From assembly GCF_964204645.1 (NCBI RefSeq), contig NC_134025.1, forward strand, positions 17,390,001 to 17,454,000: a DNA stretch of 64,000 nt. The letters run 5' to 3'. A model generated the notes under the pieces. That model had not been told where the DNA came from, made no database searches, and saw only the letters and a list, made by a program, of their open reading frames with translations. This DNA is from Tubulanus polymorphus (taxonomy: Eukaryota > Nemertea > Palaeonemertea > Tubulaniformes > Tubulanidae). Position 1 is the stretch's first letter; each line of letters starts with the position of its first letter. The translations under genes and the position numbers were made by a program. Below are positions 45,301 to 55,068 of the stretch, piece by piece.

Positions 45301-45583
45301 TCAAAATATTTAGTTATCTTAGTGATGATTAATTCAACATTTATTTCATTACTAGTTTCATTTGTATATATTTCAATTATTATTAAAGATTCTCTAATTA
45401 AATTAGTAATCTTTTCTACATTTAAAGTTTCTTTATCTATTGTTTTTTTATACTCAAATGTTGTTTCATTAGAAAATGCAATATTCTTAACATGTGTTAA
45501 TTATCATTAATGTTAAATTTCATTTCTTTCTCACGTTTAAAATCAAACCAAAAACATATGCTCGGTCCAACAGTTATATTCAT
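45301..45583 (-). pseudogene. Small element gene, frameshifted
   Basis: Start at 45583 in ATATAAATGAAT (MNITVGPSICFWFDF). The frame breaks near 45500; the following sequence in another frame gives VKNIAFSNETTFEYKK and ETSNEINVELII, stopping at 45301-45303. Predicted intact size about 94 residues, alternating polar and hydrophobic, probably beta-rich. Not recognised. Confidence 0.5.
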
Positions 45584-45599
45584 TTATATAATGAAAAAA

Positions 45600-45885
45600 T
45601 TACTCTCTACATCTTATTACTAATTCATATATCACAGTAAAGTTATTTAAATCAATTAAATATCCATTATGATTTTTCATTTCTAATTTAAAATTATTAA
45701 ATTTGTTTAAAATCACATTCAGCTAGATTATAATTTATTTGCGTTCCAAATTGTTTAACATTTTTTAATGGTAAAATATTCAACAAACCAGAATTACAAA
45801 TTGTAGCTTTAGTTGCTTCAAATGTTTTTGTAGGATCAATTAAATTGATATTATGCGGTTCAAATATAAATAAATCTTTATTCAT
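45600..45885 (-). pseudogene. Chimeric remnant: ATPase start fused to a following gene
   Basis: The first 12 residues (MNKDLFIFEPHN) and the TAAATG start are those of the packaging ATPase found intact at 61622. The frame then jumps to unrelated sequence (LIDPTKTFEATKATICNSG). After a frameshift near 45705 it continues as KNHNGYLIDLNNFTV and stops at 45600-45602. An internal deletion therefore removed nearly all of the ATPase gene and joined its start to the next gene. The downstream part is an unidentified element protein of which only the C-terminal portion remains. Confidence 0.65.
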
Positions 45886-46969
45886 TTATTCTTTTAATTT
45901 TACTAGATAAAATCCATTCATTAAATTTATCATCATATCCTTTATATTTCACCAAAGAATACTTTTTTCCTTTAAGAGTTTTTGTTTTCAATACTTTTTC
46001 TATTTTGTATTCTATTTCATCTGGATTTGGTACAAGTGATAATTCTTGTTCATAGAAATAACCTAATATTTCTTCATCTTTTAGATCTTCTAGTTTATAA
46101 ACAAAAGGTTTAGTTAATATTATCTTTTTAATCTTGAATATTTCTTCTGTAAAATTTGGGGTATAACCTTTATAAAAGGTTTTTCGATATTTAGATATTC
46201 TTACGTGTTGTCCAATTTTAAATTTAGGTTCACCGAAATCATGTGTAACAAACGCTCCATATAAATTATTCCAAACTATTTCTGAATTGTCTTCTTTTCT
46301 AGCTTGTATAGGTTTCATATTTATAGAACTATGTTTAGAATTATTATAACCTTTCACTAAATCATCTAATACATCGATATATTTATATGTTTCATTAGCA
46401 GTAAAATATTTCCACATTCTAGTTTTCAATGTTTTATTAAATCTTTCTATAATAGATGCTTTTTTATCTGAATGTGTTGAAAAATATTCTACATCGTTAT
46501 CAGATAATAGTTTTTTGAAATGTTTGTTATAAAATTCCTTACCTTCATCAAATTGTATCTTATCTGGAATAGCTTCTTTAAATATAGATTTAAAAGCATT
46601 TGTCACTTCTATACCAGTTTTATTTTTGATTGGAATTGACCATGCGTATCGACTGAATATGTCTATAACATTTAATATCCAGAAATATCCTTTGTTGTAT
46701 TCCTCTAAGTTCTTCATGTCAATTAAATCTGCTTGCCATTGTTGATCAATATATGAAACCATAACTTTTCTTGTTAAATAAGTTTTATCCATTTTCTTGT
46801 GGATTTGATATGTTGGTTGATTTTGTAACCATAATCTTAATTTGCTATATTTTATATTACCATTTTCATTATCAGATTTAATTTTATTCCATAATTCTGA
46901 AACGTTAGAATATGATACTTCACTTTCTGGGTTATAATATAAATCTCTTAAATATTGTTCTTTTTTCAT
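45878..46969 (-). CDS. Retrovirus-like integrase with chromodomain
   Basis: 363 residues, intact. Catalyses insertion of the element's ends into target DNA. The rve core carries the catalytic triad D81 (WQADLID), D141 (IQFDEGKEF) and E175 (ASIIERFNK). It is followed by an SH3-like DNA-binding region (FKIGQHVRISKYR) and a C-terminal chromodomain at about 315-360 (VKYKGYDDKFNEWI), which may direct insertion to modified histones. This domain order is that of Polinton/Maverick integrases. Unlike most genes of the arm the start is not preceded by TAA (AAATAAGATGAA). The last codons overlap the start of the ATPase remnant by 8 bp. The right arm has a split copy. Confidence 0.9.
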   Translation of the reverse strand: MKKEQYLRDLYYNPESEVSYSNVSELWNKIKSDNENGNIKYSKLRLWLQNQPTYQIHKKMDKTYLTRKVMVSYIDQQWQADLIDMKNLEEYNKGYFWILNVIDIFSRYAWSIPIKNKTGIEVTNAFKSIFKEAIPDKIQFDEGKEFYNKHFKKLLSDNDVEYFSTHSDKKASIIERFNKTLKTRMWKYFTANETYKYIDVLDDLVKGYNNSKHSSINMKPIQARKEDNSEIVWNNLYGAFVTHDFGEPKFKIGQHVRISKYRKTFYKGYTPNFTEEIFKIKKIILTKPFVYKLEDLKDEEILGYFYEQELSLVPNPDEIEYKIEKVLKTKTLKGKKYSLVKYKGYDDKFNEWILSSKIKRINE

Positions 46970-46975
46970 CTTATT

Positions 46976-47344
46976 TTAATGCATTAATAATGATTTAGAT
47001 TTAGTTTCAATGGCTTTATGATTTGATTTATTTTCTGGTATGATAGTTTTATTATCATTGGCATCATCTTTATCATCAGATTGATACTTATATTTATATA
47101 TTACACCAGAGAATATAATAACTGTTACTAATCCAATTGTAATATATAATTTATAATTACTTCCAGCATTAGAAGAATCAGATGGATTATTATTTGAATC
47201 AATATCAGATAAAGTCTGTGATTCATTTATATCAGTTAATTTCTTTTTCTTAGCTTTTTTTAATTCTGCAGATCTTTTACCTAATTCGCTTGCCCATTTA
47301 ATTTGTTTCTCGGATCTAGGCTTTTTCTTAACGCCATCACTCAT
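46976..47344 (-). CDS. Lys-rich bitopic membrane protein
   Basis: 122 residues: a strongly basic N-terminus (KKKPRSEKQIKWASELGKRS, then KKAKKKKL), a linker rich in Ser/Asn, one transmembrane helix at about 64-82 (LYITIGLVTVIIFSGVIY), and a polar tail. Its first codons overlap the preceding gene's stop (AATGAGTGA). An almost identical copy lies at 59344-59712. The EKQ..WA..LG.R...LK pattern recurs in DNA-binding small proteins of large DNA viruses, but function is unproven. Confidence 0.6.
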   Translation of the reverse strand: MSDGVKKKPRSEKQIKWASELGKRSAELKKAKKKKLTDINESQTLSDIDSNNNPSDSSNAGSNYKLYITIGLVTVIIFSGVIYKYKYQSDDKDDANDNKTIIPENKSNHKAIETKSKSLLMH

Positions 47345-47939
47345 TTATTTTAGTTAATTTTTGTTCTGATTCATTTTCTGTTTCGACGTTTGGTTGTAGT
47401 ACATCTGTTTCGTTCTTACATGATTTATATTCCATAGGTTTGATGTTCGAAAATGTTATGACACCAGTAGAAATTAATGTCATAACCGATCCTAATTGAA
47501 ATGAAGCATAACCAACCCATTTTTGTAATTCAGTCATAACTAAGTAGTCATTTTTCAAATCACTATATAATTTATTTTCATCATTAATTGGTATTAACTG
47601 GTTACATAATTTTGAATAACATTTGATAATACCATCACTTATAGAGTCGTTTATTCGGGCTAATCTTGCCTCTTCATAAATCTTAAAATATTTTATTACT
47701 TTATCGGGTTTCATAGAGTCTAATTCTTGAAAAGTAATGATTCTATTTAAAAACTCTTTAGATTTTCCGCCAGCAATCAATAGTTCTAGATTATGCTTAC
47801 AATATAAATAGTATTCATAATCAATATTGTTATTAACCTGAATAGAATTAGAAACAACTGGATCCTTATTATCACTAATACCTAAATCATCTAATGTTTT
47901 TTCAATATCAATACTATTCTTATTAGATTTCTTTGACAT
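47337..47939 (-). CDS. Membrane protein, 200 residues
   Basis: Intact here; the right-arm copy (58750) is frameshifted. Soluble helical N-terminal two thirds (YLYCKHNLELLIAGGKSKEF, KVIKYFKIYEEARLARINDS) and a C-terminal hydrophobic stretch at about 140-163 (ASFQLGSVMTLISTGVITF). Start context TATAAATGTC. Not recognised. Confidence 0.55.
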   Translation of the reverse strand: MSKKSNKNSIDIEKTLDDLGISDNKDPVVSNSIQVNNNIDYEYYLYCKHNLELLIAGGKSKEFLNRIITFQELDSMKPDKVIKYFKIYEEARLARINDSISDGIIKCYSKLCNQLIPINDENKLYSDLKNDYLVMTELQKWVGYASFQLGSVMTLISTGVITFSNIKPMEYKSCKNETDVLQPNVETENESEQKLTKINE

Positions 47940-48241
47940 TTATATTAGAGAAATTTAATAAGAAAAATATTATAAGTATTCTTCAAATGATACTAGATAG
48001 TTAAAGTTAAAGAATTCTAGTATTGACTACTCATACTAGCTATTTGAATTTAAAGAATTTCTATTTGAATCTATTCAAAATATAAAGTATTCTTTTTTGA
48101 AAAGAAAATATTAAAAATATAATAGAATTCACTAGCTAGTTGAAGTTATATTTTTTTAAATACTTTTTATTTAAAATCTATTTGATATCCCACTACTTTT
48201 GTTTATCTATTAGGAGCAGTAATTATAACTGTCCAGATAAG
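47940..48241. other. AT-rich intergenic region of left arm
   Basis: Very AT-rich sequence with short repeats of ACTAGCTAGTT and AATTCTAGTATT types. It lies upstream of the 200-residue membrane protein gene and matches 58500-58745 in the right arm, so it may hold promoter signals. Confidence 0.4.
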
Positions 48242-48456
48242 TCATTTCGGATCCTTGATATCAAATTCCTCAACGTATTGTTCATTATTTGGATCATTGT
48301 TCCATTGATCAATAAATTTCTTTGCCTTTGTTAACTGTTCTAAATATAACTGTAAATCTAGTTTATTAGATTTATTTTATTTTCTTTCTTTTCAAGAGGT
48401 CTTAAATTTTTCCAATTCCAAATAAGTTTTTTATTGTATTCATTATTCCTTTCCAT
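48242..48456 (-). pseudogene. HNH endonuclease C-terminal remnant (left copy)
   Basis: Starts with the element's TAAATGG context and reads NEYNKKLIWNWKNLRPL, identical to the end of the HNH nuclease, but a single-base deletion breaks the frame. The right-arm equivalent (58197) is open for 71 codons. So a truncated HNH duplicate existed before the two arms diverged. Confidence 0.65.
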
Positions 48457-48662
48457 TTATAAATCAAATTCTTATTAAAATTGATTAACATTTTAGAATC
48501 CTCTTCCATTTCTTCGACTAACGTCATCCTTTTTCATTCCTCGCTGCTTTTGATAAGTCATTTCGGATCCTCGATAATAAATCCTCAACTTAAAATCAAT
48601 TCAACGAAACGACTGGTGGAAATATTATTTCATAAACACATATATTTATTATGTAAATTTTA

Positions 48663-48890
48663 GCGATCGATAATAGAACAATGGAGAACAAAAGAAAAGC
48701 GGTCCAATCGGACCGGTTATTGCGCAATACACAGTTATATTTTTATTCTGTAAACTACAACATTCAAACATAGAACTGTAACCAATCAAAATTGAGCAGC
48801 TGTTTCCGTCAACAACGATCGATAATAGAACAATGGAGAACAATAGAAAAGCGGTCCAATCGGACCGGTTATTGCGCAATACTTAGTTAA
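48663..48890. promoter_or_regulatory. Tandem pair of double palindromes (left arm)
   Basis: Two copies of a roughly 70-bp segment, 152 bp apart. Each has the palindrome CGGTCCaatcGGACCG (48700-48715, 48852-48867) next to TATTGCGCAATA (48718-48729, 48870-48881). The right arm has the same pair at 57772-57953. Repeated palindromes between genes suggest an origin, a protein-binding control site or a transcript-end structure; no function is proven. Confidence 0.6.
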
Positions 48891-48964
48891 CAGTAAACAA
48901 TACAATATTAAAACAGATATATACAATCGAGATTACATTTTTGATATCTATATTACAAAGACCT

Positions 48965-49084
48965 TCAGTGTGGTACGAGAGTTTCATCCTCCATTTCTAT
49001 TGATTCCTGAGTTTCACTATCCAGCAGCATTAGTTCCTTTTCCGATGGTTGGCTTAGAATTTCTGGTTCATCTTTGTATTCCAT
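48965..49084 (-). pseudogene. Acidic element protein, internally deleted
   Basis: Encodes 39 residues (MEYKDEPEILSQPSEKELML and more), matching the first part of the 155-residue protein at 57212. A deletion of about 370 bp between CTCGTA and ACACTGAAGG removed the rest. Start context is AAAATGG, without TAA. Confidence 0.65.
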
Positions 49085-49441
49085 TTTAATCTAAAAGATG
49101 TCGTGAAAATGAATTACTGTACTTAAATATGTTTAAAGGTTTCCCTACTTCATAATATATGTACTTACATTTAGATTTAGAACTGTAAACTGTGTTTTGA
49201 GAGAGAATATCCAATACGTACTATGTATGTGAAAGATGATTTCTAACTGCCGACGTGGCGCACGTTCGACCAAACTAATTATTTCTGCACGTTTGCCTGG
49301 ATTGTAACAGATGTTCCTTTGTGATGTAATTGATTAATTCTTTAGAATTGAAAACAAGATATATTTGGCAACATATGTTTTAGTAGTAAACAAGAGCTAT
49401 GTATTATATACATACAAAGCTCGAATAGAATTGCCAGCTTT
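49085..49441. other. Intergenic region of left arm
   Basis: Conserved with 56878-57211 in the right arm. It holds no frame; it separates two divergent-looking 5' and 3' ends and may carry the promoter of the acidic protein gene. Confidence 0.4.
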
Positions 49442-50110
49442 CTAACCACTGATTAAAACCTCAGAATGCGGTTGATTCTGTGAAATACTATTCCATAATT
49501 CAACAAATGTCTTTGCTTTATCCAGTTGATCTAAATATAACTGTAAATCTAGTTTGTTAGATTTAATTATATTTTCTTTCTTTTCTAAAGGTCTTAGATT
49601 CTTCCAATTCCAAATAAGTTTTTTATTGTATTCATCATTCATGTCAAATTTAGAAATCGGCAACACGTGATCAATATGAAAGTATTCACCATAATTATCT
49701 ATATTCATTTTATCATCGAATTGATATATAATCCATGATTTTAAGAATTCATCTGAACAACCCAATAAATTAGATAGTGTTTCTGAATGCGTTTCTTTGT
49801 TGAATAATTGTGTTAATCTAGATCTTAAGCATTGTTTCAATCTAAAATTAAGATCTGTTTGATATCTTACTCTCATATATTCTGCCATATAATAATTATA
49901 ATGTTCTATATTATCTTCTCGATATTGTTTGGTATATAGTTTAGTGCAAGTTTTACAGCAATATTGAAAACCATCTTTGCTAATCTTACGCTTACTAAAT
50001 TCTGTTAAAGCTAATTTATCTAATTCACATTTAGAACATTTCTTGTAGTATATGTTTATGACACCAGTGTTATTTGTAATATTGATAGTTTTTGGTTGTT
50101 CTGATTCCAT
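49442..50110 (-). CDS. HNH endonuclease with zinc ribbon
   Basis: 222 residues, intact. Two Cys-x2-Cys pairs (CSKCELDK near residue 25 and CCKTC near 51) form a zinc ribbon. A central basic helical region (RYQTDLNFRLKQCLRSRLTQ) precedes the HNH core FHIDHVLPISKFD (about 150-162) with WNWKNLRPLEKKENIIKSNK supplying the Asn and downstream residues. HNH nucleases of this sort (endonuclease VII-like) are common in phages, virophages and Polinton-like viruses, where they may resolve DNA or act in homing. It is the first gene inside the tip; start in ATAAATGG. Confidence 0.85.
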   Translation of the reverse strand: MESEQPKTINITNNTGVINIYYKKCSKCELDKLALTEFSKRKISKDGFQYCCKTCTKLYTKQYREDNIEHYNYYMAEYMRVRYQTDLNFRLKQCLRSRLTQLFNKETHSETLSNLLGCSDEFLKSWIIYQFDDKMNIDNYGEYFHIDHVLPISKFDMNDEYNKKLIWNWKNLRPLEKKENIIKSNKLDLQLYLDQLDKAKTFVELWNSISQNQPHSEVLISG

Positions 50111-50341
50111 TTATTATACGTATTTTTTACTAAATTGATTTTAGAAGTTCAATGATTTATATCATGTATTATTTCAATCACACTTTACTAACACTTTTAA
50201 TGTTAAAAAATCTAACTCATACAAATATGAATATTGAAATAATGTTGTAAATATATCTATCTATACATCTATTCTATAAGAGCTTACACTTTTATATTCA
50301 ATTTAAATGTTATTCATATATATATATATGAATATTTTAAG
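50111..50341. other. Subterminal region of left arm
   Basis: AT-rich DNA between the HNH gene and the terminal palindrome, with an (AT)n run near 50320. It is similar to 56014-56219 on the right. Confidence 0.5.
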
Positions 50342-50525
50342 AGTAATAGGGGTAATAGGCTTTCAGGTTAAAGGTTGAAGGGTCGAGTGAGTAAAAAATG
50401 AAAATAACAATAATTTAGTTGAATTAGGAGTGTGCGCGACTAATTCAACTGTAAATTAGTTATTTTCATTTTTTACGAGCTCGACCCTTCGACCTTTGAT
50501 CTGAAAGCCTATTACCCCTATTACT
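50342..50525. repeat. Terminal palindrome of left arm
   Basis: An inverted repeat starts AGTAATAGGGGTAATAGGCT and ends with its reverse complement CCCCTATTACT at 50525. The arms are about 85 bp, partly diverged, around a short centre GTGTGCGCGAC. The junction with host DNA at 50526 is exact, because the uninterrupted Mutator-like copy at 11379 has the sequence that is broken here. AG at the tip agrees with Polinton termini. Confidence 0.8.
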
Positions 50526-52297
50526 TATACTGTACTTAGCATTGCTACGATTGGGTGCCATATTTCTACAATTTCTACAAGGGGGAAGGAGTCTTTAAGT
50601 GTCTTCGTTCCCGGGTAAGGGTACGGGGTAAAACCTGGTTTACTTTCTCTTTCGACTTGCCGGAGACTACTATCTGCAACGTATTGCATGCTTTGATTTG
50701 TCTGGCCTATAGGAGTCGAACGATATTTTCCCATACACAGGCTTGGCTTTAGTGTAGATGAAGGCTAGGCACTGCACATTGTGGATTGACTGGAACTCTT
50801 AACTCACAAAATTAAACGAGTCAACAAGAAAGATCCAATAATTGGACGTTTGTCTTACTATATTATTTAACAGCTTGAAATAATGCATAACACATTCTGC
50901 AAGAGTACACAAAGGAAATCAGTTCTTACATTATATCGAACTCAATAGTTCGCTTAACTCTGGCTAGAATTCTCATTCCATTGCTTCATATTCTAATGAA
51001 ATCCACTAGCATACCTTAGAATATCGCTTAGCTTAAAACTCAAAATTTGGTACCAGGAAACAGGGAAGAAAAGTGGGTGTACTGTACATCCGCAATTGAC
51101 TTATTTCTCTCTGGTTGAATTAAGTTATTATTGAAATAGCATTCGAATAGCCATTTTATTTGTAAAAATTGTGTCGTTCAGCTATCCTGCTGCAAATTTC
51201 GCCATCTGATTTCTCAGTATCTCAAAAAATTTGCACATCCTAAGCCTGAATCTAAAAATAGAAAAAGGTGCATTTTAGTCGGATATAAAAGAAGAGTGGC
51301 TAATACACCCTGGACTATATAGCCTATGGGGTGGGCCCAGTTTGAAAGCACTGAAGTCCGAGAGAACAGCACTTAGTAAATAAATACTGAAATTAAACTT
51401 ACAAAACACCCAGTACTTGAGATGATGTACTTGACAAGAAGTGTCACCAGCTAAGCAAATCAACTTTGTCTATGACTCCTCCTTTTATAGATTCAGTAGT
51501 AGTCTAAAAATAAGAATCGGTACATTTTTCTAACAGTTGGTATGTCATTTCTTCAAAAAAACTAATTATTATCACGCCACAGCAAATAAATTATTCACAG
51601 TTGTTGAATGGTTAGCCCGATTTAGATTAATTGGTTGACGCTAATCAGTATGACCCATACGTAGGGGCCTACTGCATGCCATTGGCGTCAATCCATTCCA
51701 TTCCATTCCACAGTGAATTAAAAAGAAATTTAGTTAGATCCCTTTTGTCCAAAAGCTGCATCATTAATATAACTAGCTGTCAAATTTAATTTACCTCCTT
51801 CAGAGAATACCATAGTGACATAGTCCGTCGCCCATCAACGTGTTGACAAAAGAAAAGTTGCTCCATGTTTTATACATGAACGTTCAAATAAGATATTTTG
51901 CGTCTTGCAGGGAATATTGAGCATAGTGTTTAAGTTGGCTTGCACGGTTTGTGAATGGGTTTTCCTCATTATGCTGCCTGTATGCATTAAAAATCCGGAT
52001 TTCAAGCGAATTAATTTGTCCAACAAGTGGCCCTCTAGAAGTATACTCCACACATACTGTCCATGCGTGTCTCTGTAACCGAAGGTAGAGACTAAAACAC
52101 GGTTCAGGACTCGGCAGCGGACACAGGCCCGGAAAATATTTCAAAACGTGTATTGTTGGTACCTAGCACGATTTCAGCGTTTTTGGGAATTCCCTGAAAT
52201 TTCGGCGTTTTTCGGAAATTCCCTGAAATTTCAGCGTTTTTATTTCTGCGTTTCAGCGTTTCAGTGATTCAGCTTTTTCAGCGAAGTTCAGGAACCG
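50526..52297. mobile_element. Mutator-like element, truncated second copy
   Basis: A reverse-orientation copy of the element at 11379-13755, about 97% alike. It has one intact TIR ending GTTCAGGAACCG at 52297. The other end is cut off at 50526 by the tip of the AT-rich element; the missing 580 bp with the second TIR was not found in the window. Confidence 0.88.
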
Positions 52298-52690
52298 CTA
52301 TGTGAGGCATCGGTGTAAGGGGCCGACCCCGTTTCATCATTGATAAAGATCAACTTCTTTCATTATTAGGTGAGCTTTAGTAAATCAATCTTTTTAATAT
52401 ACAGTATACGATACTCAATAACATACGTAGTAATGTAACGTATTGGTTGTCAAATTTCTTTTAATCTTTTAAGGCCTAGTGAATAAGCAGCCATATATTT
52501 TACTTGATGAAACAAGGGTTATCAAGGTCATGGAGTGAGTGAAATATCTGAATCTCTTGGCTGAGCCTGAAAGCCAATGCAATTTTCTTCCAGCGTAATC
52601 CAATGTTGCTTATTAGTATTCTAACCTGCACTTCATCTGATATTCCGACTTTAGCCTAAGGCTTAACTACAGTGTACAAGTTTTTTTCAG
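52298..52690. other. Upstream intron or flank of integrase gene
   Basis: No reading frame of note. It ends in a polypyrimidine tract and acceptor (TTTTTTTCAG, 52681-52690) that opens the first recognised integrase exon, so an earlier exon may exist but was not identified. Confidence 0.4.
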
Positions 52691-54547
52691 GAAATGGCTT
52701 TACAATACCAGAGATTGCGAAAATGTTACACGTTTCCCCTAGAACTATCGCATATAGGATGGAGAAATTAAATTTGAAAGCCAAAAACCGATATTCAAAT
52801 ATCGATGACGAGTTGCTGGAAAGTGAAATTACACATATCCTAACTCTTTTTTCAAATGCAGGTCAGAGTTCACATGAAAAAAACACAACACTGGGTAAGC
52901 TAGTTTACAGCGTGATAGTAATACTGTTCTAAATCCATTTACAGGGGAGCGAACAATCCAGGGGCACCTGACATCGAAACATATTATAGTTCAACGTCAA
53001 AGAATACGTCATGCTGTTCGTTGTATTGACCCAAACAGATCCCAGTTGTGTAGACTGAGATAGATACGAAGACGCAAGTATTCCGTACCATCGCCTATGG
53101 CCCTCTGGCACATTGATGGCAACCATAAATTGCTTAGGTAAATAAAGTTGGATTATTTCTTTTAGAATTTTCATAGTCGTATAAAATGCATTCCTTGGCC
53201 ACTCTCTCATTGTTCATACAGTAAAACCTGCTTAATTTGGATCATTTGGGAAAATTAATCCAGTTTATCAGAAATCTGATTTATAAATATTCCATAAATA
53301 ATTCATCTATCGATGAGCTGTATCTGGCTATAATGTAAATTTGGATTGAACTTATCTTCATTGAATTGAGGAAGTTTTACTACCCTCTTGATGGTATGGT
53401 ATATCGTATCTAGAAATTGTCAATGATATAATGCGCCTAAACCTAATTGGCTTACCTAAAACCAAGATTGCAAATTAGTCTTCAATACTATGCTCAGGCT
53501 TGTACTGTTATTCACAGAAACATTTCAGGAAATCAAAGCCTTGGAAAAATTAAAATCTTCTGGTAGGTGGCTCATTGTTGTCCACGGTGGAATTGATGGT
53601 TACAGTCGGCTCATTGTGTACCTTAAGGCAAATTCAAACAATTTGTCATCAACCGTATTATATGTGTTTGAAGAAGCTGTCGTTAAATGGGGCCTGCCAT
53701 CTAGAGTTCGTGCAGATCTTGGTGTTGAAAATCGAGATGTTGCACTCTTCATGCTTAGCAATAGAGGACCTGATCGACGTAGTTTCATAACTGGTAGGAG
53801 TGTACACAATTCACGAATTGAAAGATTATGGCGAGATGTATATGAAAGTGTGCTGCCATTCTACCAAATATTCTACCATTTAGAAGACCTTGATATTCTT
53901 GATCCAGCAAGTGACCTAGACCTATACATTTTACACTGTGTCTACCCGAAGAAAGTAAATCAACTTTTGTCAGAATTCGCAGAATTATGGAACAACCACA
54001 AAATACGCACAGCTAGGAATAAGACACCATTACAGCTCTTTATCATCGGAATGCACCAATTGCGAGGCACAAACAATCTCATTGCCTCAGAGAATTTCCA
54101 GCAGGTATGCAATATATACATGTCTCAAAGCTGATTTAATCGAAAAACAAAATGGGTTTCTAGCATAACATATGGTTAGTTATGGTTATGGTTAGCTTGA
54201 TCATGATTTAAAAAGTAATGTACAGGGTCAACTTTTAAGCTCAGCAGACTGAGAAACAAGGTATCATTTTTTGGCCTAAATTCCACGTAGAGATATAGCA
54301 TGCACATTTTTGTTTTTTTTAGAATGTGTCAGATACTTTTGGACAGGATCCAGAAGGGTTAATCCCAATTGAAGAGAACCATGTAGTAGTGCCAGACATT
54401 CCAAAACCTTTCCAGTCAGCAAATGAGGAAGCATTGTTTGAAGAAAGAGCCAGGGAAATCGATGAAGAATGTAGACAGTCAAGTTTCTGGGATATCACCT
54501 ACTATAGACTTTTAAGAGAATCGCTGAATACAATTATAGGAAACTGA
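52691..54547 (+). pseudogene. Intron-containing DDE integrase gene, IS3EU-like, one stop
   Basis: Four exons can be read: 52691-52894, 52945-53137, 53567-54104, 54323-54547, all with GT-AG introns and matching phase. Exon 1 has a helix-turn-helix (FTIPEIAKMLHVSPRTIAYR). Exon 2 ends in ALWHIDGNHKLL with the first Asp. Exon 3 carries [17 protein letters not shown], the second Asp in RADLGVEN, and [12 protein letters not shown] with the Glu. Exon 4 is an acidic tail. The catalytic triad is intact, but exon 2 has an in-frame TAG at 53061-53063. Related intron-bearing integrases are widespread in fish and invertebrates and are probably transposon-derived (IS3EU superfamily is my best guess). If the TAG is real, this copy is dead. 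Confidence 0.75.
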
Positions 54548-55068
54548 TTTAATTAACAAGAAGAATTTATATCATTTATTGTGGAGTCCGTCGTAAAACA
54601 CAATAAAGGACCAATGGTCCAGAATTTTAACGACAACAAAATCTTTCAAAGATTGATTGGAATTTTAGAATCAACAAATGTTCAGAATTTTAATACATCA
54701 CGAGAATGACATAAAAAAACAACTAAAACCTGGGACCATTCAATTAGTACGTACGCACAAAATCTCCGATTTTTACCCCCATTTTTATGGCGATAAACAA
54801 TAGATTCTCGGAAATATTTTCTCCGCGAGCATTGAGGATACCGTTTTTCAAGATTACTTAAAATTTTAGGACATAAACAAATCATGAAAAATGCTAATTA
54901 AGAATAGAGACCGGCAACCAGTCCAGAGAATCTATTGTTTATCGCCATCGGTGAGGGCGCTGATCAATTTCGAACATAGCAAAAGCTAATGTATAGTAAC
55001 GTCACGGAGTCGGCACCTTCCCTTTAGTTTATAGTTCTATGGTTTTCCAAATAAATTCTTGAGGAAAT
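54548..55068. other. No gene recognised
   Basis: AT-rich flank of the integrase gene. The hairpin AATAAAGGACCAATGGTCC near 54601 resembles one at 6842. No frame with a domain. Confidence 0.4.

Larger units (their letters stand above)
42178..50525 (-). mobile_element. Polinton/virophage-like integrating element, left arm
   Basis: A block with strikingly higher AT content than its surroundings carries 12 or so closely packed genes almost all on the minus strand: HNH nuclease, small acidic protein, HNH remnant, two membrane proteins, chromodomain integrase, ATPase remnant and several further small membrane proteins. The tip is a palindrome starting AGTAATAGGGG (50342-50525), abutting a truncated Mutator-like element at 50526. 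AG at the terminus, a retrovirus-like integrase with chromodomain and an A32-like ATPase (intact in the right arm) are Polinton hallmarks. No DNA polymerase B or recognisable capsid gene is present. The inner end near 42178 is degraded. Confidence 0.75.

Noticed and set aside
45322-45510. 62-codon plus-strand hydrophobic frame
   Set aside because: Opposite-strand shadow of the element gene at 45301-45583.
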